DNA of 64,000 nt from Glandiceps talaboti (taxonomy: Eukaryota > Hemichordata > Enteropneusta > Spengelidae). The position numbers were made by a program, and so were the translations under genes. The stretch is taken from positions 8,777,475-8,841,474 of the forward strand of contig NC_135554.1 of the NCBI RefSeq assembly GCF_964340395.1. The letters run 5' to 3'. Of the stretch, positions 22,901 through 29,858 are shown piece by piece (within the stretch, counting starts at the first letter, position 1; each line of letters starts with the position of its first letter). Below the pieces are notes generated by a model. That model did no database searches, was not told the origin of the DNA, and saw only the letters and a program-made list of their open reading frames with translations.

Positions 22901-23576
22901 TGAACACAAATCAACATTACTGTTAGATGAGAGACAATGAAGATTCAAACACAAAACTGTTAATCTGTGTTCACTTTGAGATAACATGTACATGTAACTT
23001 TTTTGTGTGTGCATGCATGCTATCATTGGCTGTATTTAAATTTGTGTAATTCATAACACAAAATGTGTGAGACGTTGAAACATTGTGGTGCGTCTTGGAA
23101 ACTCTCTACTCTCAGCATGCCTGCTTTGTTGAGTGTCAACATTGAAAGATAATATTTAGATTTCACTTTCCTACAATATTGTGCAACAATTGTATTTTAA
23201 TGTTTCCTTCAAAAAGTCAGTGTGTAGGACACCCAGAAACAAATAATAGCTTTCCAATGAAGTAAATCGTGTCGTTGGTACATGTATTCTTTGCACTATA
23301 GTCTAGCCTAAAGCTCCCTTTCAAATTTCACTTATTTTTGGTACTGTATTAAAAAAAAATTTGTGTAGCAATGCAAGTGTTTTGAAGTCAGCATATTCAT
23401 TAACAGTGTTCTCTTTCCTTGACACAGACACTAAGCTGCATCGATCAATGGACCTTTCAGCACCAGACTACTCAAGACAGGCACACCAGCACAATTTTAC
23501 AACCAGACAGTTAGGAACACCACCGTATGGCGCTCCCAAACGTCCTCCCTCACCTCTTAACATGACCTTTCGGTAG
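1747..23576 (+). CDS. Gene A: LRR-containing protein of unrecognised family, 3' part (19 exons, 5' end outside window)
   Basis: Exons: 1747-1903, 6390-6452, 7297-7358, 8002-8079, 8476-8603, 9436-9609, 10329-10431, 11566-11684, 12691-12871, 13558-13680, 14186-14438, 15027-15153, 16207-16345, 17306-17874, 18371-18580, 20422-20597, 21537-21783, 22459-22511, 23428-23576. All have AG acceptors and GT donors with matching phases, giving 3111 nt (1036 residues plus TAG). Residues 1-94 hold LRR repeats (LVLSNNDL, LDLSLHGNP) and an LRR cap (DCLPNVWMLDGR). Residues about 120-400 look alpha-helical, rich in Leu (LLLLLVASLEF, ILLSAVK), possibly ARM/HEAT-like. Residues about 450-525 form a compact beta-rich stretch (VGYIIALPEPDIALIQMDG). 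The rest is polar, acidic and Ser/Pro-rich. No signal peptide or membrane segment is seen, so it is probably intracellular. The first exon is phase 0 without a Met, so coding starts upstream. Function is unknown; a scaffold role is only a guess from the LRR and the disordered tail. Confidence 0.85.
2060..2230 (+). repeat. Possible tRNA-derived SINE fragment
   Basis: TGGCATAGTGAG (about 2073) resembles a pol III A box and GGTTCAAATTCC (about 2118) a B box, spaced like a tRNA. The stretch continues as non-tRNA sequence. It does not fold as a complete tRNA by eye. Read as a tRNA-like SINE head in an intron. Confidence 0.45.
6390..6452 (+). CDS. Gene A exon 2 (LRR cap)
   Basis: TATTATAG acceptor, GTAAGT donor, phase 1 to 1. 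It encodes RIHVIDCLPNVWMLDGRIIT, the LRR-cap pattern (hydrophobic, LP, then LDG) that closes an LRR array. The intron before it is 4.5 kb. Confidence 0.85.
7297..7358 (+). CDS. Gene A exon 3
   Basis: TTCTAG acceptor, GTGAGT donor, phase 1 to 0. It encodes residues 74-94 (AERLQVEHFFQDSALQDHPV), a helix following the LRR cap. Confidence 0.85.
7562..7779. mobile_element. MITE-like element, family R2 copy 1
   Basis: Imperfect terminal inverted repeats: CTACCAAACCAGTGTGAC...GAGTTTCAAT at the left and ATTGAAAC...TGTTGGTAG at the right. Internal blocks (ACTGATAGC, TGATACATTTTATCTCA) recur at 22.8 and 24.9 kb. No coding capacity. Confidence 0.65.
8002..8079 (+). CDS. Gene A exon 4
   Basis: AACAG acceptor, GTAAGT donor, phase 0 to 0. 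Residues 95-120, starting RHKLSRELFIPSSMKK. No domain recognised. Confidence 0.8.
8285..8470. repeat. Partial copy of foldback family R3 (right half)
   Basis: TTAGGTCATGAGTATTTTCC, GCTGAATGAAGAAAAATATT and AGTATATATTCTATATTTTT recur in the same order in the right arm of the complete element at 19336-20048. It ends just before gene A exon 5. Confidence 0.6.
8476..8603 (+). CDS. Gene A exon 5
   Basis: ATACAG acceptor, GTAAGT donor, phase 0 to 2. Residues 121-163; a Leu-rich amphipathic stretch (LKYLAFNLQRDLLLEVQH) starts the helical region. The exon lies directly downstream of a repeat copy that ends in the intron at about 8470. Confidence 0.8.
8756..8799 (+). repeat. AAAC / AGAC microsatellite
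   Basis: Runs of CAAA then CAGA tetranucleotides in the intron after gene A exon 5. Confidence 0.85.
9436..9609 (+). CDS. Gene A exon 6
   Basis: TTTGCAG acceptor, GTAAGT donor, phase 2 to 2. Residues 163-221 with helices such as LPDTFLEDLLDARP and LLLLLVASLEFVIPTFL. The hydrophobic run contains Glu and is read as a buried helix rather than a membrane span. Confidence 0.85.
10329..10431 (+). CDS. Gene A exon 7
   Basis: TTACAG acceptor, GTAAAC donor, phase 2 to 0. Residues 221-255 (MDLFLLPRKERCKIVSILLS), again helix-forming. Confidence 0.8.
10709..11108. mobile_element. Palindromic insertion flanked by an 11-bp direct repeat
   Basis: TATAACCCTTT occurs at 10698-10708 and again at 11109-11119. 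Between them, 10914-11105 is an almost perfect palindrome: AACACATATTGCCTGGC at the left, GCCAGGCAATATGTGTT at the right, centre near 11009 (CCTCGGCCTTTGGCCTCGG). The preceding piece 10708-10912 is bounded by inverted TAATATACCT / AGGTATATTA. The flanking direct repeat looks like a target-site duplication. No coding capacity. Confidence 0.7.
11340..11481 (+). repeat. ATATG-type and AGGTG pentanucleotide array
   Basis: Degenerate TGATATGATATATGATA repeats pass into about ten AGGTG units (11428-11475). Lies just upstream of gene A exon 8. Confidence 0.85.
11566..11684 (+). CDS. Gene A exon 8
   Basis: TTCACAG acceptor, GTAAAT donor, phase 0 to 2. Residues 256-295 (GLYDRLYLCLYYTVSELNKR, then a basic tail QRKKTS). 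A pentanucleotide AGGTG array lies about 90 nt upstream. Confidence 0.8.
11818..11896 (+). repeat. Direct repeat flanking the minisatellite, left copy
   Basis: TTGTCATTATAAAGATGAGA ... AATGAATGGACAGAACC ... TAGATGGAGCATGC. A second copy lies at 12339-12415 with the same order of blocks. Confidence 0.8.
11884..12345 (+). repeat. Purine-rich 22-24 bp minisatellite
   Basis: About nineteen units of the type GGAGATGGAGAATGCTAGGG with varying G-run length. Strongly purine-rich on the + strand. Confidence 0.9.
12339..12415 (+). repeat. Direct repeat flanking the minisatellite, right copy
   Basis: TTGTCATTATAGTGATGAGA ... AATGAATGGGCAGAACC ... TAGATGGAGAATGT. The minisatellite unit GATGGAGAATGCT is contained in the end of this repeat. 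Confidence 0.8.
12691..12871 (+). CDS. Gene A exon 9
   Basis: AATTAG acceptor, GTAGGT donor, phase 2 to 0. Residues 295-355 (LLAAEVIQLLCIVPAFFDYI; IGEQLQEIHRDG). Its last about 70 nt plus the donor are repeated twice immediately downstream. Confidence 0.85.
12892..13023 (+). repeat. Tandem duplicates of gene A exon 9 tail
   Basis: The block 12800-12878 (end of exon 9 plus its donor) recurs at 12892-12970, period 92 nt. A shorter third copy lies at 12971-13023. The second copy keeps GATGGGGTAGGTG, so its donor-like site survives, and its reading frame (IIATRDSTIIDEIDEQL) is open. It has no acceptor of its own. Confidence 0.85.
13053..13127 (+). repeat. TGTGTT hexanucleotide microsatellite
   Basis: About twelve uninterrupted GTTTGT units in the intron between exons 9 and 10 of gene A. 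Confidence 0.9.
13320..13355 (+). repeat. G-run tract, possible G-quadruplex
   Basis: Five runs of four to six G separated by single T or A in the intron before gene A exon 10. This matches the general four-G-run quadruplex pattern. Confidence 0.6.
13558..13680 (+). CDS. Gene A exon 10
   Basis: TATCCAG acceptor, GTAAGT donor, phase 0 to 0. Residues 356-396 (VRRIYEDIAETLLEAIQQNA), an amphipathic helix followed by a polar linker. Confidence 0.85.
14186..14438 (+). CDS. Gene A exon 11
   Basis: TTTACAG acceptor, GTAATA donor, phase 0 to 1. Residues 397-481: a Pro/Ser/Arg linker, then the start of a beta-rich domain (SLGDRFLVGPQNVGYIIALP). The Gly and hydrophobic spacing resembles a small SH3-like or CAP-Gly-like barrel, but the CAP-Gly signature is not present. 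Confidence 0.85.
14794..14957 (+). repeat. Dispersed repeat family R1, copy 2
   Basis: Starts AAAGGCCAGGGTTTCAGTCC and ends GATGTGAACTGGCC. Same order of blocks as copy 1 (TTGTTCTGGAC, TTTTTCACA, CTGAATTTTAATC). It lies about 70 nt upstream of gene A exon 12. Confidence 0.7.
15027..15153 (+). CDS. Gene A exon 12
   Basis: CTACAG acceptor, GTATGT donor, phase 1 to 2. Residues 481-523 complete the beta-rich domain (AVVVHARNMDVHYSYMDMKR; VEWDDKSAQWRPKGTVGD). Confidence 0.85.
15167..15570 (+). repeat. 168-bp tandem repeat, about 2.4 copies
   Basis: The starts ACAGTGTAGCAGGTTTGTAA (15167), ACAGTGTAACAGGCTTATAA (15335) and ACAGTGTAAGATTTTATAAT (about 15503) are spaced 168 nt. Internal blocks such as CAGAACACTGTGATAGGGGT are conserved. 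Begins directly after the exon 12 donor. Confidence 0.85.
16207..16345 (+). CDS. Gene A exon 13 (acidic linker)
   Basis: CAACAG acceptor, GTAACA donor, phase 2 to 0. Residues 523-569 are Asp/Pro/Thr-rich (DGDDDNDPPNPPTTPT) and look disordered. Confidence 0.8.
16453..16818. mobile_element. TTAA-flanked MITE (piggyBac-like termini)
   Basis: TTAA followed by AGGGGACACTGCTCCAGGAA at the left; TTCCTGGAGTAGCGTTCCCCT followed by TTAA at the right. The inverted arms run about 75-100 nt (ACTATGGGTTCTGGAGA against TCTCCAGAACCCATAGT). TTAA duplications are typical of piggyBac; assignment rests on the target site and short size only. No transposase. Confidence 0.7.
17306..17874 (+). CDS. Gene A exon 14 (largest, charged region)
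   Basis: TTGTAG acceptor, GTAAGG donor, phase 0 to 2. Residues 570-759 are Lys/Glu/Asp/Asn-rich (MSAVLQEKLDLKLNLNND; ENLNNEDDDAVSVEHLENAL), with possible short coiled coil near KLTVHAEEEKLEKP. Most of it is probably disordered. Confidence 0.9.
18371..18580 (+). CDS. Gene A exon 15
   Basis: TTTGTAG acceptor, GTATGT donor, phase 2 to 2. Residues 759-829 (TERALDDIMLDEMADVNSTI), acidic and polar. Confidence 0.8.
19012..19176 (+). repeat. Dispersed repeat family R1, diverged copy 3
   Basis: Shares the blocks GATTCAGTCCCAACTTCTTG, TTGTTCAGGACTTG and TTTCTATAGCT, and the end AAGGGCCTTTAG, in the same order as copies 1 and 2, with more mismatches. Confidence 0.5.
19336..20048. mobile_element. Foldback element with long inverted arms, family R3
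   Basis: The left outer arm (about 19340-19500: CTGGTCACTCTATTTCACAA, GTCATGACAACGAG, TTGCCATTACTTT) is the inverse of the right outer arm (about 19865-20048: AAAGTAATGGCAATTTAGAA, TTGTCATGACG, GACCAGGGTATATAATC). Two smaller hairpins sit inside, at 19511-19652 and 19706-19860, each bounded by inverted ATTCTTCATTCAG or AATATTGGGGAA blocks. No open reading frame that could be a transposase. Confidence 0.7.
19922..20011 (+). repeat. 21-bp tandem repeat inside foldback arm
   Basis: Four copies of TAGACAAGGGTTGTCATGACG, the last diverged (TTGTTGTGATG). The array occupies the right arm of the R3 element; the left arm has only diverged single equivalents. Confidence 0.85.
20422..20597 (+). CDS. 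Gene A exon 16
   Basis: CTTTGCAG acceptor, GTAAGG donor, phase 2 to 1. Residues 829-888, Ser/Thr/Gln-rich, with a short TDYQLERTEAWKKCMPVTPS segment. Confidence 0.8.
21112..21465 (+). repeat. 88-bp tandem repeat, four diverged copies
   Basis: Units of 83-93 nt begin at about 21112, 21205, 21291 and 21381, each with GAATGAAATATTATGTAAAG-like and CATTTTCCATGAACATAT-like blocks. The array stops about 70 nt before gene A exon 17. Confidence 0.8.
21537..21783 (+). CDS. Gene A exon 17
   Basis: CTATAG acceptor, GTAAGT donor, phase 1 to 2. Residues 888-970: SPPPQRPSSPLSTQ, then a Cys/Trp-containing patch (VKSCNDWLGCGRNLHYNS) that may be a folded motif in the tail. Confidence 0.85.
21931..22020. repeat. 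Inverted repeat (hairpin)
   Basis: TCCTTCTCTGTCTTGCCAT at about 21949 pairs with ATGGCAAGACAGAGAAGGA at about 21997, the arms continuing to GAGACTA / TAGTCTC. It abuts the retrotransposon fragment that follows. Confidence 0.75.
22023..22247 (-). pseudogene. Non-LTR retrotransposon reverse-transcriptase C-terminal fragment
   Basis: Open frame of 74 codons on the minus strand with the late RT signature RKYFFTQRTVTHWNDLPEYV, typical of the C-terminal end of CR1/Jockey-type ORF2 proteins (R..FF..R....WN.LP). Upstream RT motifs (such as the FADD box) are absent, so this is a 5'-truncated, dead copy inside a gene A intron. Confidence 0.75.
22459..22511 (+). CDS. Gene A exon 18 (Ser/Arg micro-exon)
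   Basis: TTATAG acceptor, GTGAGT donor, phase 2 to 1. 53 nt encoding residues 970-988 (RSKSSNSVSLSRRHSS), a possible phosphorylation-rich patch. Confidence 0.75.
22755..23110. mobile_element. MITE-like element, family R2 copy 2 (decayed ends)
   Basis: Shares CAAAATACAGACACTGATAG and TGATACATTTCATTTCACTG with the other copies. The right part is an inverted relative of the left (GATAGCATGCAAGC against GCATGCATGCTATC). Outer ends have diverged. Confidence 0.55.
23428..23576 (+). CDS. Gene A terminal coding exon
   Basis: GACACAG acceptor, begins phase 1, ends at TAG 23574-23576. Residues 988-1036 finish with GAPKRPPSPLNMTFR. The phase match with exon 18 supports this as the true C terminus. Confidence 0.85.
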
Positions 23577-23850
23577 AACTAAATTCAACATCACACTGTC
23601 ACATATTTTTATAGCGTGTCAATAGTGCAAGGTGTATGGACTTGGTCATAGTACTCATGGCATGTCCTGTTGCAATCAAAACTGTGTGTGTCATCCTATC
23701 ATTTCTCTTCTAGTAGTCTAGGAAGTCATTGAAACACCAAACAGTAACAATTGGGATGTATGTGAAAGTTGTCATGGTGAGTTAGTGATAGTGTAAGAAA
23801 AAAAGATAATAAGTACTGCTGAATGGTAAGAATGAAAATGTCATATTACA

Positions 23851-24164
23851 GACTGGCAATTGAGGCTTCGGTTTATAAAATATAGACACAAGCTAAAACT
23901 ATTGTCGCAAGTTGTTGATATAGAAGTTATTAAATGGATGTTGGTTTAATTATAGTGTCAGTAGGGCGGCTGTCTGAAAGCTAGTTCCATAAACTTGCAG
24001 TGTACTGTTTTGGGACTTACAATGTTTACACTATCTTGATCACAGGGTGATAAGATTTGCATGACTGAGGAACCACCATCACCCACTTGTGTAATCTACC
24101 ACATTCATTAAGAAAAGTTGTAGTTTGTGTCTATCATAGTAAACCGAAGCTTCGATTACCAGTC
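23851..24164. mobile_element. MITE-like inverted-repeat element downstream of gene A
   Basis: Left GACTGGCAATTGAGGCTTCG ... ATAGACACAAGCTAAAACT; right AGTTTGTGTCTATCATAGT ... GAAGCTTCGATTACCAGTC. Arms about 48 nt, about 314 nt overall, no open reading frame. Confidence 0.75.
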
Positions 24165-24812
24165 ATAAATGAAAGTCTATGTCAACAAGATCAATCAGTC
24201 TTGTGGATGCTTCTAATTTACTAGACCCTGATGTTCCTGAGAACTCTGAATGGTTGTTGCAGTTCGAGTGAATGAGTATATATGAACATTACACGTATAT
24301 ACCATGTGTCTTTCACATCATGTTGTTTCACCCCAATGTGTGTATGGTTATGTATGTTGTACACACTCATGTATGGTCACAGTTGTTTCACAAGCACAAT
24401 CACAAACAATTACATGGTTTGTCTGTGGCACGTTGCATGTTATGGAATCTGCATCTCCACCACATTTGTGTATGAGAACACTCACACCCTGATAATTGAT
24501 ATTACACAGCTAACATTTCTAACTTGGGTGCATGTTGCATAGAGACAAGTGACATTTCATCTTATAACTCACTAATGATGACACCAGTAAGTCCTTTTCC
24601 AGTTCTATAATGCCATGTGACCAAAGAAACATAAAATTTGGGGAGAAGGAACTCCTTCAGTCTGATTCAAATCTGATTTTTACATTGGTTAGTTTGATTA
24701 AAGTGTATTTCCTTTATTTTAGCTTGAATCCTCATTTGTATTACATATTTATGTTTTCATCTTGATTCGGTGTTTGCCATCCTTATAGCAATCAAGATGA
24801 AAAGGCAAATTT

Positions 24813-25159
24813 ACTACCAAACTTGATATTGATATTTTACATGTACATCCAAGTAACACAATTTTTTGGTTACAATTATAACTTACACACAGACACTGAT
24901 AGCATGCATGCACATGCAATGCTACATGTAATCTCACTGTAAACATAAATAAACAGTTTTGAGTTTGAATCTTCCTTGTTTCATCCGACAGTGAGGCTGA
25001 TTTGTGTTCACAATGAGATCAAATATATCATTTGTATGCTTGGATGTTATCAGTGTCTGTATTTATGTTTCATGTTATTTGTAACAAAAGACATTGTGCG
25101 AGACATAAAACACATCATGCTGCCTAATTGAAACTCTGTGGTCACTCTGGTTTGGTAGT
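24813..25159. mobile_element. MITE-like element, family R2 copy 3
   Basis: Begins CTACCAAACTTGATATTG and ends GTCACTCTGGTTTGGTAG, an inverted pair. It contains GACACTGATAGCATGC near the left and GTTATCAGTGTCTG in the right half. Lies in the probable 3' UTR or flank of gene A. Confidence 0.65.
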
Positions 25160-27104
25160 AATTGTAATACAAAGGATAATTCAATAAAAAATTTAGGTGA
25201 TACAATTTAATTAAACAAATAGCCATGCTAACGATAACTGGTAATCATATCATATTTCACTCAAGGAATTTTAAACTTGTAGAAATCATTCTATGGGCTG
25301 AGTATATAATCACAGTAAAACACACATTGACACAATCATATGGTGCATTATGGTAATCTGGAAAGGGATCTATATTGTACAGTTTTGATGGCAATGCGGC
25401 AAGCTGTTGTGTGTACAATTAATGCACAGTACACAAGGGTGGCTTGGTTTTGCACAATGCATTTTGGGATGTTGTATGTAGTTCTAAGGGATGTCGTGTC
25501 AAGAAAATGGGTGTGGTACTACAATATAGCTTGGGTAGACTACAATTTGTGTTTACATATGTAATTCCTCACCAACTACCAAAGAGAGAGAGAGAGAGAG
25601 AGAAAATAGTGCTATGGCTATAGTGCCCCTTTTATTTGCTTTCACTGTAAATGCAACAAAATGACAAGCATGTATCTATGCATGAATTCTACTCTGGGGA
25701 AACACTTTAATGGTAATGACATACAGGCAATACTTTTAAATTAATAATTGATAATTTAATAATTGTCACCCGTCCACTGAATTATAAACATAAATTACAT
25801 GTAAAATACTCATTTCAGTAATTTTAACTTATGTGAATCAGCTTTCAGATACAAAATCAACTTCATATCATTTTCTGAAAAAAAAATACGATAGGTATTT
25901 TTTAGCATATTAAACACACTTTTACTGATTGAATACATTTTGTTTTAAATCAATTTTTTCAACCATTCTGTTCACCATGAATTGCTTTACCATTAATTGT
26001 GCTTGTTATGGATAAAGTGAATTTATGACAGTATTTCTGGTTTTACTGTAGTGTTAGATTAATAAATCGAACAATTAGATCTATACCTCATGTAACTTCA
26101 ACTTTAATTTAGCAGTGGCTGACTTCCATGACCTCTCTGTGACACTGCAGTAGTATGTCAGGTATAATGATAATAATAATAATCTTTATTTGTCCAAATA
26201 AATTTAGAAATTTGTTGAATGGTTGCCACAATAGCAGTGCCTTAGTGCCCTAGTGTTAAAAGAATCAGGAGCAAACTTAGTCCCTGGGGGAAACCTGTGT
26301 TAAAAGGTAGTGTCAAACTGAGCATCACACTTCTTGCATAACAAATCTGGTTCATTTTTTAACCCACCCAACGCTTGGCAAGTTTGAACCAAGACTGCAG
26401 AGGTAAGGGGCAGATGAGCTAACTGATCGGTGACCAACAACTCATTTTTGATCAATTTACATCAACGTATAAACATGCCGTCCAAATGTCTTTGTAATTG
26501 CCATAATACTTCTTCCAAGAATAAAGATTTACATTTTTATTGAAAGTTATTGAAGCAATAATAAGATCTTTAAGAGAAATGAAATTCTTGCTAGGATTGA
26601 ATTTTTTTTGCTGTTGCATACCTCAGGGTATATCTAGATATGGGTAACACATAGGCCAAAAAAGTGGTGAATTCTTAATAGCAAAAAATTCTTACAATTA
26701 AACAGCCAGTAGCTTAGAAAATATAACATTGATAATAAATTTGTGTATTATCTTCTGAAACGAAACAGGTACAAGAAAGTTATTTCTTGGTTTTAAACAT
26801 TAGGATTAAGATCTTAGGCAGATGGTTTAGATCATTCTCATAAACCACAACTTATTTCTTTTCTGTGAATCATTGAAATATCATGACACCCCCCCCCCTT
26901 CAAAAAAATCAAAATCAAAAACCTGGTTTAGATTCACAACTAGAGGTGTACCAGACAAATGTACTTGTGGTAGTACTTGTACGTACAAATTCAGTCAGAT
27001 AATTGCAATGTGCTTGTTTCACTTATGTCACATATGCACAGTGTTAAGAAAAAATCCAAAAGCACTGATGGTAGACAAGTTTTTGACATGCACTGCTCAT
27101 GAGT

Positions 27105-27220
27105 AATTGTCTATACAAACGTGATTATTTATGCAAACATGAATAATTATCTATGCAAACATGATTAATTATGCAAATATGAGTAATTTATCTATGCAAA
27201 TGGGTAATTATCTATCCACA
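27105..27220 (+). repeat. Degenerate tandem repeat with ATGCAAAY units
   Basis: About five units of the type TAATTATCTATGCAAACATGA. Units contain octamer-like ATGCAAAT words, most likely a by-product of the repeat. Confidence 0.6.
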
Positions 27221-28763
27221 ACTTTTTTTCCTCAAGATAATTTCTGTGAACGTTCTTTTATCCTATGCAGGTGGTTGGAAACTAATTTTTTATACAATTG
27301 TAAATAAAATATAGTGAAGAAGAACAAGTTAAAACAATTAGATAAGGATACTGGTAAAGTAGACTTTGAGAGAATTTTCATACAAAAGTAATCTCAAAAG
27401 CTTTTACATTGAGATATTGTCCGTCCTACTTGTCTTTGTTATGTTATGTACATTAGATAAAGTTAAAGAGTGTGAACATTATCAAATACTTAAGATACAT
27501 GCTTATATTTTAATGAAATCATGTATTTTCTAATTGATTTAGTAAGTAGTGAGGTAATTACACTGTATTTTCTATACATAACTAAGAAATTCAAAAAACT
27601 ATTTTAAATGTAAATATGTTTTGTTTCAAGCTGAAGAAATGTGATATTTGTATTTGGTTCATATTATCTTGGTTTTCTTATATTTGGAACACTCGCTTAT
27701 CTATTTTGGGTTTGCTTTTGTTAGTAAAACTGTATGTACTAAAATAGTCAAGAATTTTTATGACATCCAAAAGGGTTGCATTAGTATCTCAATAGTTTAA
27801 AAATAATGAGCTTTACTTCTTTCCCTAATGTTGATGATATACATTGTAGTAAAAACAAAATGGCATTGATACTGGAAATAAATCAAACCCAAAATTGATG
27901 ACCATGAGTGTTTGGTCAAAATGCAAGTCATAGCATAGAGACCTTTAGATGTCAAATTGAATCATAAATATATAAAGGTAAATATGTCAACACATGACTT
28001 ACATTAGTCATATATAAAATATTACATATTTGTACATACATAAGCTTTGTATTATTAAAGAAGGCATTTTCAGTACTTTGATTTTTGACATTCTGTTTTA
28101 TAATTTATTTTGTATAAAAACTGATTCATGTGTGGCAAGATTTCTTAAACATTTGAAAGATCTGATATAAAACTACGCCATTTATAGTATTCTCAAGTGT
28201 ACATTTATTTGTTCAGCTTTTGTTGTGTGTACAAAGTGGTAATGTATATAGTGCTATTTTCATTTGCATAACTGATATTGTTATTAAACATTATGATTAA
28301 TTTTGTCATTGTTCTAAAGTGATTTTGTAATATTTCACTCTTGGCAGAATCATAGACACTACATTCAAGTAACAAACTTCCTTTTTAGACATTGACCTTG
28401 ACCTTGACTCTGATATTCTGGTTCAATATTATTGAAATTCAGCTATTTCCTGCATTATCAGTCACTTTGCAAATTTATTTGTTGCCACCATGTCTCCATT
28501 CAGTCACATACAAGTAAAGTATTGGGGGGGGGGGGGATGTATCTTCTATGATCATAGACTTGTTAGTGTAGCAGGTATTATTGTCTTCGAATCCCATTCT
28601 CGCAAATCAGAGCTGTTATTTCTTCCGCAACACTGTGATCTCTTGGCGGTGCGTCTTGGACGTTGCCGTTGCCGCTGTGGTTTACGGCGATGTCGAATCC
28701 CTTCCCAAGTCTAGTAGCTCAATAAGGTGCTGATATGAGATTTCAAATATCAAATGAAGCCAC

Positions 28764-28796
28764 CCACAGTCATCGCAGAGTGTAACTTATATACAG
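28764..28796 (-). promoter_or_regulatory. Candidate TATA promoter, minus strand
   Basis: TATATAAG (complement of 28787-28794) with a CpG-richer sequence downstream on the minus strand (28590-28700). No coding exon could be built from it, so any transcript would be non-coding or spliced far away. Confidence 0.3.
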
Positions 28797-29743
28797 CTAG
28801 ACCGACTTGTCCAATCAGAGGCCTTGATTTTGGTTGGTTATATGGAGCCATAACCCACTCTTTCTTAGGGGTGTGACCATTGGGTGTGACATATATTACG
28901 CTCAGCACTCAATCTGCGTGCAACAAATTACACAAAATTGTGAAAAAGATCCGTTTGAGCCAATCACGCCGTAGTATAACTACATGTATAAGTAAGATAG
29001 ACAACGCGTTCGGTAGGGTTGTGTGTCAAAAACTCGGGCTACGCCTCCCGAACTCGTTAATCATACCTGTGTTAATCAATCTACAAACAAGTGTTATTTG
29101 TCTGTGATCAATCACATAAATCTGTCTTGTATTGACTTAATGTTTATTTGGGGCAATTACACAATGTTTAAATATGGTACAGTTGCCATAACAGGACGCT
29201 ACTTTACAATGTTTCTACACATCCTTCAAACAGTTTACTATTTGCACAGCTTTTGGTAATGATTTCTCAAACAGACACATTTTTAGACCTAAGTTGCAAA
29301 AAAAAAAATAAATAAATAAATGAATAAATATCACTGATGGGATCATCATTTGCTACAAAATGTTAGGGGCGTAAAGGAAAAGTCAAACTTGTTGAGTCTG
29401 AGGGTGGACAAGTTATCACATGATATCAACAACAAACACAGTCGCAGTATTCGGAACGTAGGGAAACTCGACAGTATGTGCACTATGTATAAAAAAAGCT
29501 AAAGAAATTGTTCGGTGCAAATTAAACCACATTGACGGCGACAGAACACAATTTATGGTCTTGTTCGAGTTGGGTATGTGTCAACCAATACAAACATGAA
29601 GTATTGGATGACAATAAGTATACCCCAACCCCCTGATTATGTGGTATGTTCCGATCACTATGTGACATGTAGTAAAAAGCTAGGCGCCACTGCTTGCCAC
29701 ATTTGCGTGATTTTACTTCCTGTTGTTCACCCGTTGGTGTGAC

Positions 29744-29858
29744 TATATATAGTGCGTGGAATCATCCGAGAACAAAACCTTCTGACCACTAAGTTACATA
29801 GCTATTGACAAGGAGAAAACTTGATGATGTCTGGTCTTTCCTGAACTTGACGTAAGTG
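29744..29858 (+). promoter_or_regulatory. Candidate TATA promoter with 5' exon and splice donor, plus strand
   Basis: TATATATAG at 29744-29752, preceded by ACTTCCTG (ETS-like) and CCAAT-like words within 200 nt. About 100 nt downstream is a strong donor, GAC|GTAAGTGAG (GT at 29852). The presumed exon (about 29775-29851) has only a tiny open frame (MMSGLS then stop), so it would be 5' UTR. It could serve gene B or an unseen transcript. TATA, spacing and donor are visible; transcription is inferred. Confidence 0.4.

Larger units (their letters stand above)
23577..28480 (+). other. Probable 3' UTR / downstream flank of gene A
   Basis: AT-rich, no coding signal. It holds a 23851-24164 inverted-repeat element, an R2 MITE copy and a short GA microsatellite (about 25585-25602). 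Several AATAAA hexamers occur, the first near 24950. Which one ends the transcript cannot be told from sequence. Confidence 0.4.

Noticed and set aside
28537-28725. CpG-rich open frames on both strands (Arg/Gln-rich on minus)
   Set aside because: No start codon after the nearby stops, no splice support and no recognisable domain; probably promoter-type composition.
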